64,000 nucleotides of DNA from Flavobacteriaceae bacterium R38 (GTDB lineage Bacteria; Bacteroidota; Bacteroidia; Flavobacteriales; Flavobacteriaceae): assembly GCA_009901575.1 (NCBI GenBank), contig WXYP01000001.1, positions 434,001-498,000 of the forward strand. The letters run 5' to 3'. Position numbers and translations under genes: made by a program. Under the pieces are notes generated by a model. That model was given only the letters and a program-made list of their open reading frames with translations. It ran no database searches and was not told the DNA's origin. Below, piece after piece: positions 8,445 through 18,390 of the stretch; the first letter of the stretch is position 1; each line of letters starts with the position of its first letter.

Positions 8445-8492
8445 TTAGAAGTCTTTAATCAAATTAGAAACTTCAAGCACAATATTTGAATC

Positions 8493-8645
8493 ATGGCAAA
8501 GAAAACAGTAGCATCTTTACAAACAAGTTCAAAAAGATTAACCAAAGCTATCAAAATGGTTAAATCTGATAAATCTGGAGCTTACACTTTCTCAGAAGCT
8601 GTAATGGCACCAGAAAGAGTAAACGACTGGTTAAGCAAAAAATAA
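8493..8645 (+). CDS. DUF4295 family small basic protein
   Basis: A 50-codon gene follows rpmG by 48 bases. The product is MAKKTVASLQTSSKRLTKAI at its start, then a Lys-rich middle and YTFSEAVMAPERVNDWLSKK at its end. The family is restricted to Bacteroidota and nearly always sits after L28 and L33; small size, basic charge and this fixed context suggest a ribosome-associated role, which is inference. A hairpin terminator follows 20 bases downstream, so it is the last gene of the ribosomal operon. Confidence 0.9.
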   Translation: MAKKTVASLQTSSKRLTKAIKMVKSDKSGAYTFSEAVMAPERVNDWLSKK

Positions 8646-8664
8646 TGCTTTTAATAATATGATT

Positions 8665-8697
8665 TAAAGCTACTTTCAATATGAAAGTAGCTTTTTG
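8665..8697 (+). terminator. Hairpin terminator after the ribosomal protein operon
   Basis: AAAGCTACTTTC-AATAT-GAAAGTAGCTTT forms a 12-bp stem followed by a T run, 20 bases after the DUF4295 stop codon. Confidence 0.9.
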
Positions 8698-8732
8698 TTT
8701 TTATATATTTGAGGAATTAATAATGTAGTTGA

Positions 8733-9686
8733 ATGAGTTTATTTAAAAGAATATTTTCTTCAGAAAAAAAAGAAACCTTAGATAAAGGATTAGAAAAAAC
8801 AAAAACTAGTTTTTTTTCAAAGCTTAGTAAGGCAGTTGCAGGGAAATCTAAGGTAGACAATGATGTTCTGGATAATTTGGAAGAAGTGTTGGTGAGTAGT
8901 GATGTAGGAGTAGATACAACGCTTAAAATTGTTGATCGTATAGAAGAAAGAGTTTCAAGAGACAAGTACCTGGGAACTGAAGAACTGAATAAAATACTAA
9001 GAGAAGAAATAGCTGGTTTACTTTCTGAAACTAACCAGGGAGAAGATGTTGATTTTGTAACACCTCAAGGAAAAAAACCTTATGTATTAATGGTTGTTGG
9101 AGTTAACGGAGTTGGTAAAACGACAACCATAGGGAAGTTGGCATATCAGTTTAAAAAACAAGGGAAAAAGGTAGTTCTTGGTGCTGCCGATACTTTTAGA
9201 GCAGCAGCAATTGATCAATTACAGGTTTGGGCAGATAGGGTAGATGTCCCTATTGTGAAACAACAGATGGGCAGTGATCCTGCTTCTGTAGCATTTGACA
9301 CTTTAAAATCTGCAGTAACTCAAGATGCAGATGTGGTTATAATTGATACTGCCGGAAGGTTACACAATAAAGTAAATTTGATGAACGAACTCTCCAAGGT
9401 AAAAAGAGTGATGCAAAAAGTTGTAGATGATGCGCCTCATGATGTATTACTCGTATTAGACGGTTCCACAGGCCAAAATGCATTTGAACAGGCAAAACAG
9501 TTTACAAAAGCTACTGAGGTAAATTCGCTTGCAGTGACTAAACTGGATGGTACTGCTAAAGGCGGAGTTGTAATAGGGATTTCAGATCAGTTTCAAATAC
9601 CCGTAAAATATATAGGAGTGGGTGAAGGGATAGAAGACCTTCAGGTTTTTAATAAATATGAATTTGTAGATTCATTTTTTAAATAA
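8733..9686 (+). CDS. ftsY: Signal recognition particle receptor FtsY
   Basis: FtsY docks SRP–ribosome complexes at the membrane for co-translational insertion. The 317-residue protein has a short N-terminal helical N domain (1-95) and a full SRP GTPase G domain: P-loop GVNGVGKTTT (123-132), DTFRAAA, DTAGRLHNK, and TKLDGTAKGG near residue 270. The long acidic A domain of the E. coli protein is absent, as is usual in this phylum; a short amphipathic basic N-terminus (MSLFKRIFSSEKK) may contact the membrane. It sits directly after the ribosomal operon terminator. Confidence 0.96.
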   Translation: MSLFKRIFSSEKKETLDKGLEKTKTSFFSKLSKAVAGKSKVDNDVLDNLEEVLVSSDVGVDTTLKIVDRIEERVSRDKYLGTEELNKILREEIAGLLSETNQGEDVDFVTPQGKKPYVLMVVGVNGVGKTTTIGKLAYQFKKQGKKVVLGAADTFRAAAIDQLQVWADRVDVPIVKQQMGSDPASVAFDTLKSAVTQDADVVIIDTAGRLHNKVNLMNELSKVKRVMQKVVDDAPHDVLLVLDGSTGQNAFEQAKQFTKATEVNSLAVTKLDGTAKGGVVIGISDQFQIPVKYIGVGEGIEDLQVFNKYEFVDSFFK

Positions 9687-9714
9687 AAAAACATAACTCT
9701 TTGCAAAGTAAATG

Positions 9715-9746
9715 ACCTCAAAATAATTTTTTTGAGGTTTTTTGTT
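9715..9746 (+). terminator. Hairpin terminator after ftsY
   Basis: ACCTCAAAA-N6-TTTTGAGGT followed by a run of T residues lies 28 bases after the ftsY stop codon. Confidence 0.85.
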
Positions 9747-9874
9747 TTAGGCTTTCTACTTATCTTTAGGCAATTATCCGGAGGAAATAATATTAAGTAT
9801 TAGAAACTTTAAATTCTTAAGAGAAGTTTTGAATATAGATCCAGTAAATAATTAATTTTTTAAAATAAAGCTAA

Positions 9875-11533
9875 ATGAAAAAAATACTAATCATCCCTTT
9901 ATTATTGTTTCTGATCTCTTGTGCACAAGAAGAGAAAAAAAAGCCAATTGAAAGAGTGGTATGGGAAGCGTTTGATGAAACCAGTGAGTTAAACGAACAG
10001 GCAAATCATGAAAACCCAAGAATGCGTCTTAAGCTGATCAATTCTAAGATAAGTGATAAAAATGCGATATGGGAGGCTTTTGAAGCAGATTTGACGTATA
10101 ATTTTTCTGAAGAGCGATATGAAGAATTAAAACCTATGGTTTTAGAGCAGGATATTCCAAGTATTCAGGCAGCCATCAGAGATAAGAAAATGACGCATGA
10201 AGAATTAGTATTATTTTATATCTATAGAATAAGAAAATATGAGAGTGATAATACCCTTTCTTTAAATGGAATTATTTCTTTAAATCCAACAGTTGTAGAA
10301 GAAGCAAGAGCTTTAGATAAAGAGGCATTTGCAGAAGGTCGTGAATACAGTATTTATGGAATGCCTGTATTGTTGAAAGATAATATTGGTACAGATGGTA
10401 TGTATACCACTGCCGGAGCTGCAGTTTTAGCAGAAAATAGTGCAAAAGACGCTTTTATCACAGAAAGGTTAAAAGAAAATGGAGCTCTTATTTTAGGAAA
10501 AGCTAATTTAAGTGAGTGGGCATATTACTTGTGTACCGGATGTCCTTTAGGATATAGTGCAGTTGGCGGACAAACATTAAATCCATATGGTAGAAAAATA
10601 TTGGAAAGCGGAGGCTCTAGCTCAGGAAGTGGAGTTGTAACTGCTGCCAATTATGCTGTAGCTGCTGTAGGTACAGAAACATCGGGCTCTATTCTTTCTC
10701 CTTCAAGTTTAAATTCTGTAGTAGGATTAAAACCAACTATCGGATTATTGAGTAGAACAGGAATTGTTCCAATTTCAAGTACGTTAGATACACCTGGACC
10801 TATGACTAAAAATGTAATAGATAATGCTATTTTTCTACAGGCGATGATTGGAAAAGACGAAGCAGACGATGCCTCTGTAGCTTCAGATAAAAACTATTTG
10901 GAAAATTTAAAGAACTCTAGTTTAGAAGGCAAGCGTTTAGGGGTAATTAAGCCATTGTTACAAGATAGTATTTACAGCCTGACTATTGAAAAATTAAAAG
11001 GGCTTGGAGCAGAAATTATCGAATTTGATCCTCCGGAAGTTGCTATGAATGGTTTTTTGACATTGCTTAATATTGATATGAAGAATGATTTACCAAAATA
11101 TTTGGAAGCTCATGCCAGTGAAAATATCAAAGTAAGAACAGTTAAAGATGTAGTTGACTATAATTTATCAGATACGTTAATTCGAGTACCATACGGACAG
11201 CAATTATTTGACGGAATAGTAGTAGACCCAACTACAGACGAAGAATTTGAAGCTGTTAAAAAAGGCCTTAATGAAACTGGAAAAACATTTTTTGATGTGC
11301 CTATGGATGCTCATCAGTTAGATGCTGTTTTGTCTATTAACAATTTCCATGCAGGTTTTGCAGCAGTTGCAAAATACCCATGTTTAACAGTCCCTATGGG
11401 GTATCAATCCAATGGACAGCCTATTAGTTTAACATTTATAGGTAAGCCATTTACAGAAGATGTACTTCTAAAATTAGGATATGCTTATGAGCAAGGAAAT
11501 AAAATTCGAAAAGCTCCAAAGAATTACAATTAA
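9875..11533 (+). CDS. Amidase-signature-family lipoprotein
   Basis: A lipoprotein signal peptide (MKKILIIPLLLFLISCAQEE, lipid-anchored Cys16) is followed by a full amidase-signature domain (about 95-545). The Ser-Ser-Lys catalytic set is visible: Lys168 in PVLLKDNIG, the Ser cluster 248-252 in GGSSSGSG, and the presumed nucleophile Ser272 in TETSGSIL. Such enzymes hydrolyse amides; unlike GatA, this one is exported and membrane-anchored, so a role in breaking down external or envelope amides or peptides is likely. The substrate is unknown. The gene stands alone between two terminators. Confidence 0.88.
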   Translation: MKKILIIPLLLFLISCAQEEKKKPIERVVWEAFDETSELNEQANHENPRMRLKLINSKISDKNAIWEAFEADLTYNFSEERYEELKPMVLEQDIPSIQAAIRDKKMTHEELVLFYIYRIRKYESDNTLSLNGIISLNPTVVEEARALDKEAFAEGREYSIYGMPVLLKDNIGTDGMYTTAGAAVLAENSAKDAFITERLKENGALILGKANLSEWAYYLCTGCPLGYSAVGGQTLNPYGRKILESGGSSSGSGVVTAANYAVAAVGTETSGSILSPSSLNSVVGLKPTIGLLSRTGIVPISSTLDTPGPMTKNVIDNAIFLQAMIGKDEADDASVASDKNYLENLKNSSLEGKRLGVIKPLLQDSIYSLTIEKLKGLGAEIIEFDPPEVAMNGFLTLLNIDMKNDLPKYLEAHASENIKVRTVKDVVDYNLSDTLIRVPYGQQLFDGIVVDPTTDEEFEAVKKGLNETGKTFFDVPMDAHQLDAVLSINNFHAGFAAVAKYPCLTVPMGYQSNGQPISLTFIGKPFTEDVLLKLGYAYEQGNKIRKAPKNYN

Positions 11534-11553
11534 GTTTTGATATAAATAAGTAT

Positions 11554-11582
11554 AAAGTCCGCATTCTTGCGGACTTTTTTTA
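11554..11582 (+). terminator. Hairpin terminator after the amidase gene
   Basis: AAAGTCCGCA-TTCT-TGCGGACTTT plus a T run lies 21 bases after the stop codon. Confidence 0.92.
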
Positions 11583-11677
11583 TATAAGTTATTTTTAATG
11601 TTTAGAATAAATTGCTGAAAATATAATGCTAATCTACTTTCATGTCGTATTTTTGCAACCTCGAAATTAATTAGGTA

Positions 11678-12982
11678 ATGAGAACTAAATCGTTGAAAAA
11701 GAACACTATAAATGTAGTAACTCTAGGGTGTTCTAAAAATGTATATGATTCTGAAGTACTTATGGGGCAATTACGCGCCAATGGAAAAGAGGTAGTTCAT
11801 GAAGAAGAAGGAAATATTGTAGTGATCAATACCTGTGGGTTTATTGCAAATGCTAAAGAAGAAAGTGTCAATACAATCCTGGAATATGTAGAGAAAAAAG
11901 AAAACGGGATAGTTGATAAAGTATTTGTAACCGGATGTTTGAGTGAACGGTATAAACCTGATTTGGAACAGGAAATACCTAATGTAGATCAATATTTTGG
12001 GACATCAGATTTACCAATACTTTTAAAAGCATTAGGAGCAGATTATAAACATGAATTGATAGGAGAACGTTTAACAACAACTCCTAAAAACTATGCTTAC
12101 CTTAAAATTGCAGAAGGATGTGACCGCCCTTGTTCTTTTTGTGCGATTCCAATAATGAGAGGGAAGCATAAATCGACACCTATTGAATCTTTGGTTATAG
12201 AAGCTGAGAAATTGGCAGCAACCGGAGTAAAAGAATTAATTCTTATTGCTCAGGACCTTACTTATTATGGGCTGGATTTGTACAAAGAACGAAAACTAGC
12301 AAGCTTGCTTAAAGAATTAGTTAAGGTTGAAGGAATAGAGTGGATTCGTTTGCATTATGCTTTTCCAACTGGTTTTCCTATGGATGTTCTGGAGGTTATA
12401 AAAAAAGAACCGAAAGTTTGTAATTACATAGATATTCCTTTACAGCATATTTCTGATTCCATACTGAAAAGTATGAGAAGAGGAACTACAAAAGAAAAAA
12501 CCACCAGGTTGCTTCAGGAATTTAGGGAAGTGGTACCGGAAATGGCAATTAGGACAACACTTATTGTGGGATACCCGGGAGAAACCGAAGAAGATTTTCA
12601 AATCCTTAAAAAGTGGGTCGAAGATATGCGATTTGAACGACTGGGATGTTTTACTTACAGTCATGAAGAGAATACGCATGCATACAATTTAAAAGATGAT
12701 GTTCCTGAAACAGTTAAACAGCAACGTGCTGCAGAAATTATGGAAGTGCAATCTCAGATTTCCTGGGAACTGAATCAGCAAAAAATAGGGAATACCTACA
12801 AGTGTATCATTGATAGAAGAGAAGGAACTCATTTTATCGGGCGTACCGAATTTGATTCCCCGGATGTGGATAATGAAGTATTGATTGATGCCACAAAACA
12901 CTATGTGAAAATAGGAGGTTTTGTCAATGTAAAAATTACGGGAGCTACCGATTTCGATTTATACGGAGAGCCTGCAGAATGA
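11678..12982 (+). CDS. rimO: Ribosomal protein S12 methylthiotransferase RimO
   Basis: RimO is a radical-SAM enzyme that methylthiolates the conserved Asp of ribosomal protein S12. The 434-residue protein has the three expected parts: an N-terminal UPF0004/MTTase domain with cysteines in TLGCSKNVYDSE, NTCGFI and VTGCLSER that hold the auxiliary cluster; a radical-SAM core with CDRPCSFCAIPIMRGKHKS; and a C-terminal TRAM domain (about 370-434). The GCSKNxxDSE start and the CAIPxxRG motif separate RimO from MiaB. It is followed by a perfect palindromic terminator shared with the convergent protease gene. Confidence 0.95.
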   Translation: MRTKSLKKNTINVVTLGCSKNVYDSEVLMGQLRANGKEVVHEEEGNIVVINTCGFIANAKEESVNTILEYVEKKENGIVDKVFVTGCLSERYKPDLEQEIPNVDQYFGTSDLPILLKALGADYKHELIGERLTTTPKNYAYLKIAEGCDRPCSFCAIPIMRGKHKSTPIESLVIEAEKLAATGVKELILIAQDLTYYGLDLYKERKLASLLKELVKVEGIEWIRLHYAFPTGFPMDVLEVIKKEPKVCNYIDIPLQHISDSILKSMRRGTTKEKTTRLLQEFREVVPEMAIRTTLIVGYPGETEEDFQILKKWVEDMRFERLGCFTYSHEENTHAYNLKDDVPETVKQQRAAEIMEVQSQISWELNQQKIGNTYKCIIDRREGTHFIGRTEFDSPDVDNEVLIDATKHYVKIGGFVNVKITGATDFDLYGEPAE

Positions 12983-13002
12983 TATAATTTATTAAGTTAA
13001 AC

Positions 13003-13036
13003 AAAAAAGCCGTATCACATGTGATACGGCTTTTTT
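13003..13036. terminator. Bidirectional terminator between rimO and the metalloprotease gene
   Basis: A perfect 34-base palindrome, AAAAAAGCCGTATCACA and its complement, has A and T runs at both ends. It sits between two convergent genes and can serve both. Confidence 0.93.
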
Positions 13037-13054
13037 GTTATACGGTTAACTTTT

Positions 13055-15649
13055 TTATTTAACCTCTTTTAAAGCATTATCAATTAAGGTTTTTAAATGT
13101 GATTTGTGTGCTTTGCTGGCTAAATTACCATTAGTGTTTGTAACCATACGTCGAATGGATTTTAAATTGTATAAAATCATAGATTTAGCAGCATGAGTAT
13201 ATCTTGCATTATTTCTACCTGTTAGTGCACCTATAAGCATATTGGTGTATTCTACTTGTAAATTTTGCCTGGCTGTATTTACATTTCCATAAATATCAGC
13301 TTTAAAAATTGCATTGTTTAAATCAGTCATCATACTTGATAAACTATATTGATTTCCATATAATTCTGAATCTAAGATGCGTTGTACTGTGTTGAAATGT
13401 AATATATGTAATAGAACACTTCGTTGCATATTGAGAATACGGGAATGGATTCTTGGATCTTGTGGACCAGTATATCCTCTTCGTTGTGCCTGCAGATAAG
13501 CATATATGTCTTTTGGTGCTTTTAATGCATCCGGAGCAAAAACGTAAGTTTCTAAAGCTTTCATTGCCTTCTTTTGTTTGGCTAATTCAACAGGGATGTA
13601 AGGTTTGGTTGCACCATCCTGACCTGCAAAAGCTCTGTCAACATATACACCTCCGATATACCTGGAAATAGTATTAGCAGAAGCAATTTGCTGACCGGTT
13701 ACTACAAAATAAGAGGTTAGTAACTCTTGATAAGACTGCCCTTTTTTACTGTATTTTTTAAGAAGTCCTTTAGAAATATCTCTGGAAAGTTTTATTCTTT
13801 GCATAGCATATTCAATGGCATCATCTGTTAAATCACCGACATTAACTCTTGGATCTGCAGCTTTTCCTGGCGCTCGCATATCATCAGCATCATTACCAAA
13901 AGCTAATTTTGGATCTGCAGACTTTTCCAGAATAACATTTAATTCACGATCACTATTCACAACTTTATAACCAAACTCAACAGCCCAGTCATCATATGGC
14001 CCGGGAGTTTTAGTCCAGTAATTTCCTTGTGTTTCTCTGTCATTGGCATAATTTACTGCTGGATAATCCATTACAGATCCGTATAGCCCCATTTCTTCGG
14101 TAATACTAACATTATTGATGGTTTCCAGGTTGTGTAACTGACTGGATTTCATATTGTGATTAAGACCAAGAGTGTGTCCCATTTCATGGAGAATCAAGAA
14201 ATGGATGAATTCTTCAACCATTTTACTTTTTTCTAATTCACCTTCTTCCATTACATCTATTGCAGACATAGCAAACATGTTATTTAATTGGGCATATTGA
14301 CCAGCCGAACAATAAGCAGGATCTTTTTGTAAATGTTTGATTTCTTTTTCAAAATCTTCTAGATACATTTCAAACCCTATAGTGTTGAAGAACCCTTCGT
14401 TTCTTAGATTTCCAGCCAAAGAAGAATATTCCAGCATAATATCTGCACCTAGTATTTGTCCTGTCTTAGGATTTACAAAACTAGGTCCGTAACCACCAAA
14501 AGGAGGGTTGGGAGAGGAGGTCCATCGTAAAACATTATAACGAATATCCCCTGCATCCCAATCGGCATCATCAGGTTGTTCTTTAATAACTATTGCATTT
14601 CTGAAGCCAGCTTTTTCAAAAGACTTATTCCATTGAAGCCCTGCTTTTTTGATAATAGGCCTGATCTCTTTTGGAGTTGTATTTTCAATCCACCAGGTGA
14701 TAGGCTCAACAGGTTCAGATATTGCAGCATTTGGATTTTTCTTTTCTAAATACCACCTATGTACTAAATCTCTATATGGAGTTACGCTGGTAGAGGTCAT
14801 ATCTGTAACCCTTGTAGTAAAGAATCCGACTCTTGGATCGTCAAATCTTGGTTTATAGTTGTTATCCGGCATTTCTATTAAGCTATGGTAAACTTTTATG
14901 GTAACATTTCTGCCATCAGTTACGCCACGGCTGCCACCATTTAAAACACTAGGTTTGCTATAAGCATAGCTAACTTTTAAATCTGTGTTTTTTGGATAAT
15001 TACGAAGTGCAGTTACTTTTGTTTTTGATCTGTCTAAATTCCCTAAAGAAAAAGCAAATGGTGATTGTCCGGGAAAACGAGGAGGTTTAATCTGGGAAAA
15101 AGTTTCTTTTAGAAATAAATTATCTGCTTTAATGAGATATAATCCTTTCTTCGCATCATGGGCAGCTATTTTTTCACTGGCCATAATGGCTTCACTGATA
15201 TTAGCATCAGCCGATTTTGATAGAGCATTGTCCGGATCGAAATAAGAAGAAGAGTTCTCTGTTATAAACTCAATTTTGTCATAGAATTTTTTGATCTTAA
15301 AAACTTTAGAACCACCGTAAGCTCCTTTAAAGGCTCCAATATCTACAATTCCGTTTGCAACTTGGCTGAAGTAAATAAATTCTTTGTCGAGTTGATCTTT
15401 TGATATCAACATCTGTAATGATCCGTTTACAGTATCCCTGTACATGGTGAAAAGGCCTTCAATTTTTTCACTCTGTTTAGTAAGATCTGCAATGCTCTTT
15501 TTTTTGCTTGGTTTTTTTGCAGGAGCAGCTATGGGTGCCTTTCCTTTTGTTTTCTTCTTTCTGCGTTGAGCGTTAACATCACTAATGCTGAAAAGAAAAA
15601 CAAATGCAATAAAGAATATCGCATTTTTTCTTGTAAAAAATGTTTTCAT
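13055..15649 (-). CDS. Secreted zinc metalloprotease of the DUF5117/DUF5118 type
   Basis: The start at 15649 is chosen because it gives a signal peptide (MKTFFTRKNAIFFIAFVFLF..., ending VNAQ); an ATG 17 codons upstream would bury it. A basic Lys-rich linker follows, then the DUF5118/DUF5117 regions, and a metzincin-type catalytic site HEMGHTLGLNH with His488, Glu489, His492 and His498. The C-terminal third matches the helical DUF4953-type end of this Bacteroidota family (about 860 residues, normal length). It is expected to be a periplasmic or surface protease; its substrate is unknown. The neighbouring upstream gene is an M14 peptidase-like protein on the same strand, and the 114-base gap between them holds no clear terminator. 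Confidence 0.85.
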   Translation of the reverse strand: MKTFFTRKNAIFFIAFVFLFSISDVNAQRRKKKTKGKAPIAAPAKKPSKKKSIADLTKQSEKIEGLFTMYRDTVNGSLQMLISKDQLDKEFIYFSQVANGIVDIGAFKGAYGGSKVFKIKKFYDKIEFITENSSSYFDPDNALSKSADANISEAIMASEKIAAHDAKKGLYLIKADNLFLKETFSQIKPPRFPGQSPFAFSLGNLDRSKTKVTALRNYPKNTDLKVSYAYSKPSVLNGGSRGVTDGRNVTIKVYHSLIEMPDNNYKPRFDDPRVGFFTTRVTDMTSTSVTPYRDLVHRWYLEKKNPNAAISEPVEPITWWIENTTPKEIRPIIKKAGLQWNKSFEKAGFRNAIVIKEQPDDADWDAGDIRYNVLRWTSSPNPPFGGYGPSFVNPKTGQILGADIMLEYSSLAGNLRNEGFFNTIGFEMYLEDFEKEIKHLQKDPAYCSAGQYAQLNNMFAMSAIDVMEEGELEKSKMVEEFIHFLILHEMGHTLGLNHNMKSSQLHNLETINNVSITEEMGLYGSVMDYPAVNYANDRETQGNYWTKTPGPYDDWAVEFGYKVVNSDRELNVILEKSADPKLAFGNDADDMRAPGKAADPRVNVGDLTDDAIEYAMQRIKLSRDISKGLLKKYSKKGQSYQELLTSYFVVTGQQIASANTISRYIGGVYVDRAFAGQDGATKPYIPVELAKQKKAMKALETYVFAPDALKAPKDIYAYLQAQRRGYTGPQDPRIHSRILNMQRSVLLHILHFNTVQRILDSELYGNQYSLSSMMTDLNNAIFKADIYGNVNTARQNLQVEYTNMLIGALTGRNNARYTHAAKSMILYNLKSIRRMVTNTNGNLASKAHKSHLKTLIDNALKEVK

Positions 15650-15763
15650 ATGTAATTGAGTTAGATTTGAAATATGATTGCTGTTAAATTTAATATGCAA
15701 TCAGTGTAAAAAATCTTAAATAAAAGTTAAATACATATAAAAACGTTATTTTTTTAACGGTTT

Positions 15764-18220
15764 TTAATTCACCATGAAGAGGGCATTGACAAAGAAAAGT
15801 TTTCCATTTTCCCAGAATCCTCTGAAAAGAGGGTTGTCTACCATATAAACAACATTTCCTCTTCCTTGATATTGAGCTCCAAAAACTAAGCTTTTAGCTA
15901 TTTTTTCTTTGGTGTTACTTCCTGCGAAACCAGATAGAGGAGTACCATTACCTTCAATATATGCTGCGTTACCGTAATCTAAATACTCGTATGTAGTACT
16001 TCCTAATTTTAGAGTGAAATAAGAATCGTCATAACCAAATGCAAGAGGATGACTGGTGTCTACTTTTGTTTTAAAAATAGCCCCTGTTATAGAATTTTTG
16101 ATTCGTTCACGCTCTCCTGCATAATAAGGCAATAAATTATTTGCGTCGTCCTCGTCAGTTTTGACTTCTTTTTCTTTTAAACCAAAACCTTTATTTCCTG
16201 TAAAACTTCTTAGCGAATTACCCATAGCTATGAGCTTTCCACCGTTACGTACCCAGTCTTTAATTGATTTCATTCTACTTTCATTTAAGAAGCTTCCGTA
16301 AAACCCATTTGGGAGTATGAGTATATCGTAATCTGATAAGTTTACGCGGTTAAAATAATCTTCATCTAAAACAGAAACAGGATAATTTAATTGTTGTTCA
16401 AAGAAATGCCAGATTTCTCCAAAACTTAATGTAGAAGTCGGTCCTCCCGAAAGAACCGCTATTTTTGCTTTAGGAATCATTTTAACATCTGAAGAACCAA
16501 AGTCTTTTCCGCTATCTACAAATCCGCTTTTCGCATTATTTAACTGTTTTTTATGCCGAAGTGCTATTGCATTCAATTTTGATTTAAAATCTTTCAGGTT
16601 TCTATTATCGAGTTTTGTGATAATTAAACTTCCGCTTTTAAAAGACTTTCCTTCGATACTAAATGGTTTTTCACTGTATCTCACACGAATATCATTTCTT
16701 AGAAGTTCAGCTAAAAACCTGGCATCTTTCATACTGTTCCAATCTGCTATATAGGCATATGCATTGTCTTCTATCGTTACTGTAAGCTCAAGATTATCCT
16801 GAACAGACGGAATTGTATTTACAGCTCCTTCAGAAGCAATAGTTTTTAGCCCGTACGCATATGGTAAAGACCAGGCAGTAATATCGTAAGTAACAGAATC
16901 ACTTAATTTAGTTCTGGGCTCAAAAAGCACTTTTACTAATGTTCCTTTCATTTGATCTGTACTTACAACAAGATCTGAAGTTGTAGTTCTCATGCTCCCT
17001 GTTCTTCCTGTATCGTAATTATGTCCTTTTACTGTAGATGCAGTTGCATAATTATATGCTATCTTGTGTTTGTCTAAAAGCGACTTTAAGGCCTCTATTT
17101 TATCTTTATTTCCCTGAAGGACATAGTTTTTATATTTGAAATTTTTATTAGCATAAAACTTTTTAAACTCATCGCTTAGCTTTTGAGCATTTATTGAGGA
17201 AATCTCTACAGTAGAAAGCCCTGTGGTATGATGGTGTGCAATACGATCTTTTAAAGTTAGTGTGTCTTTGTTGCTGGTAATAATTCCTAAACCAGCTCTA
17301 CCACTACCTCCTTGTTCGTATGTCATACCAATACCACCGTTGTAAGTTGGGTAGGTATCTCCATAACTTGGGTATAATAAATCAAAGATTTCTCTTGTAA
17401 AATAAAGCCACCCGTTAGCGTCAAAATATTTAGCATGGTTTTTACCAATTGTTACCTGAAAATCACGTTGCCAATCGGTGATAACTTCATGATAAGGTTC
17501 TGCAGCCGGAGCAAAATAATAAGGGTTATCTACTCCTTGTTCATGAAAATCAACATGAACCTGGGGTAACCATTCATTGAAAACTTTAAGTCTTTGTTGT
17601 GATTCTACCTGTGTAGCCCAAGCCCAATCCCTGTTAAGATCAAACATATAGTGGTTAGGACGTCCGTTTAGCCATCCCTCAAAATGTTCTTTACTGTTAG
17701 GATCTACATTATAAGTAGCATTAGAAAATTGGTTATATCGGTTTACATAACGATCTCTCCCATCCGGATTAATACATGGATCTATAATAACAACAGTATT
17801 TTTTAACCAGGCTTGTTTTTGTGTAATAAGCTCATATACAGTTTGCATAGAAGCTTCAGTACTTACACTTTCGTTACCGTGAACATTATAACTCAACCAA
17901 ACAATAGCTGTAGAAGGATTTCCCTGACCTTTAGCAGAATTTATATGATCCTGACGTATTTGTTCAAGATTTTGAATGTTTTCCGGGGAAGAAATGAAAG
18001 CAACTAAAAGTTCTCTTTGTTCATTGGTCTTACCATAAGACTGGAGTTTCATATTAGAAGCAGCATTAGCAGCAATATGTTTGTAGTAATCTACCACTTG
18101 GTGGTGTCTGGTGAACCGCGATCCTAGTTCATAACCCAAAAACTCTGATGGAGATTTAATGGTTTGTGAAAAACATAAAAAAGAGAAGAATAATGATAGA
18201 AATGTAAACTTTAATCGCAT
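15764..18220 (-). CDS. Secreted M14 zinc carboxypeptidase-like protein (copy 1)
   Basis: The start at 18220 gives a signal peptide (MRLKFTFLSLFFSFLCFSQ). The N-terminal half is an M14 carboxypeptidase domain: zinc ligands in NVHGNESVS (HxxE) and HVDFHEQG, substrate-binding region DPCINPDGRDRY, and the catalytic Glu in MTYEQGGSGRAG. The C-terminal ~200 residues resemble a class-I glutamine-amidotransferase-like fold (KIAVLSGGPTS...DYDILILPNG...WVRNGGKLIAMG), without an obvious catalytic Cys. Two similar genes lie at 29051 and 58750. This copy differs most, for example HEQGVDNPYYFAP where the others have HEMGTN. A role in peptide or peptidoglycan trimming is inference. Confidence 0.87.
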   Translation of the reverse strand: MRLKFTFLSLFFSFLCFSQTIKSPSEFLGYELGSRFTRHHQVVDYYKHIAANAASNMKLQSYGKTNEQRELLVAFISSPENIQNLEQIRQDHINSAKGQGNPSTAIVWLSYNVHGNESVSTEASMQTVYELITQKQAWLKNTVVIIDPCINPDGRDRYVNRYNQFSNATYNVDPNSKEHFEGWLNGRPNHYMFDLNRDWAWATQVESQQRLKVFNEWLPQVHVDFHEQGVDNPYYFAPAAEPYHEVITDWQRDFQVTIGKNHAKYFDANGWLYFTREIFDLLYPSYGDTYPTYNGGIGMTYEQGGSGRAGLGIITSNKDTLTLKDRIAHHHTTGLSTVEISSINAQKLSDEFKKFYANKNFKYKNYVLQGNKDKIEALKSLLDKHKIAYNYATASTVKGHNYDTGRTGSMRTTTSDLVVSTDQMKGTLVKVLFEPRTKLSDSVTYDITAWSLPYAYGLKTIASEGAVNTIPSVQDNLELTVTIEDNAYAYIADWNSMKDARFLAELLRNDIRVRYSEKPFSIEGKSFKSGSLIITKLDNRNLKDFKSKLNAIALRHKKQLNNAKSGFVDSGKDFGSSDVKMIPKAKIAVLSGGPTSTLSFGEIWHFFEQQLNYPVSVLDEDYFNRVNLSDYDILILPNGFYGSFLNESRMKSIKDWVRNGGKLIAMGNSLRSFTGNKGFGLKEKEVKTDEDDANNLLPYYAGERERIKNSITGAIFKTKVDTSHPLAFGYDDSYFTLKLGSTTYEYLDYGNAAYIEGNGTPLSGFAGSNTKEKIAKSLVFGAQYQGRGNVVYMVDNPLFRGFWENGKLFFVNALFMVN

Positions 18221-18298
18221 TTTGTATAATTTATGAAAGCCCAAATCTACTAAATTATTGTAGATGTTAATAAGAACATCTTAACGTATTTTTAGGAA

Positions 18299-18325
18299 TT
18301 GAGAAAAGAAAGAGTTATATCTTTG
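18299..18325 (+). promoter_or_regulatory. Promoter candidate for bshC
   Basis: TTG (18299-18301), 16 bp, then TATCTTTG (18318-18325) fits the Bacteroidota pattern. It predicts a leader of about 60 bases before the ATG at 18391. Confidence 0.6.
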
Positions 18326-18390
18326 CCGCTTTACTGGGTTATTTAAGATACTTTTAACTGTACAACTCATTTTATAATTGTTAATTAACT

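Noticed and set aside
9875-11533. Reading this gene as gatA (Glu-tRNA amidotransferase subunit A)
   Set aside because: The lipoprotein signal peptide and an N-terminal extension of about 95 residues place it outside the cytoplasm, unlike GatA.
15738-15765. Hairpin-like AACGTTA...TTAACGG between the M14 copy 1 and metalloprotease genes
   Set aside because: The stem is short and imperfect in T-rich DNA, so it is not safe to call as a terminator.
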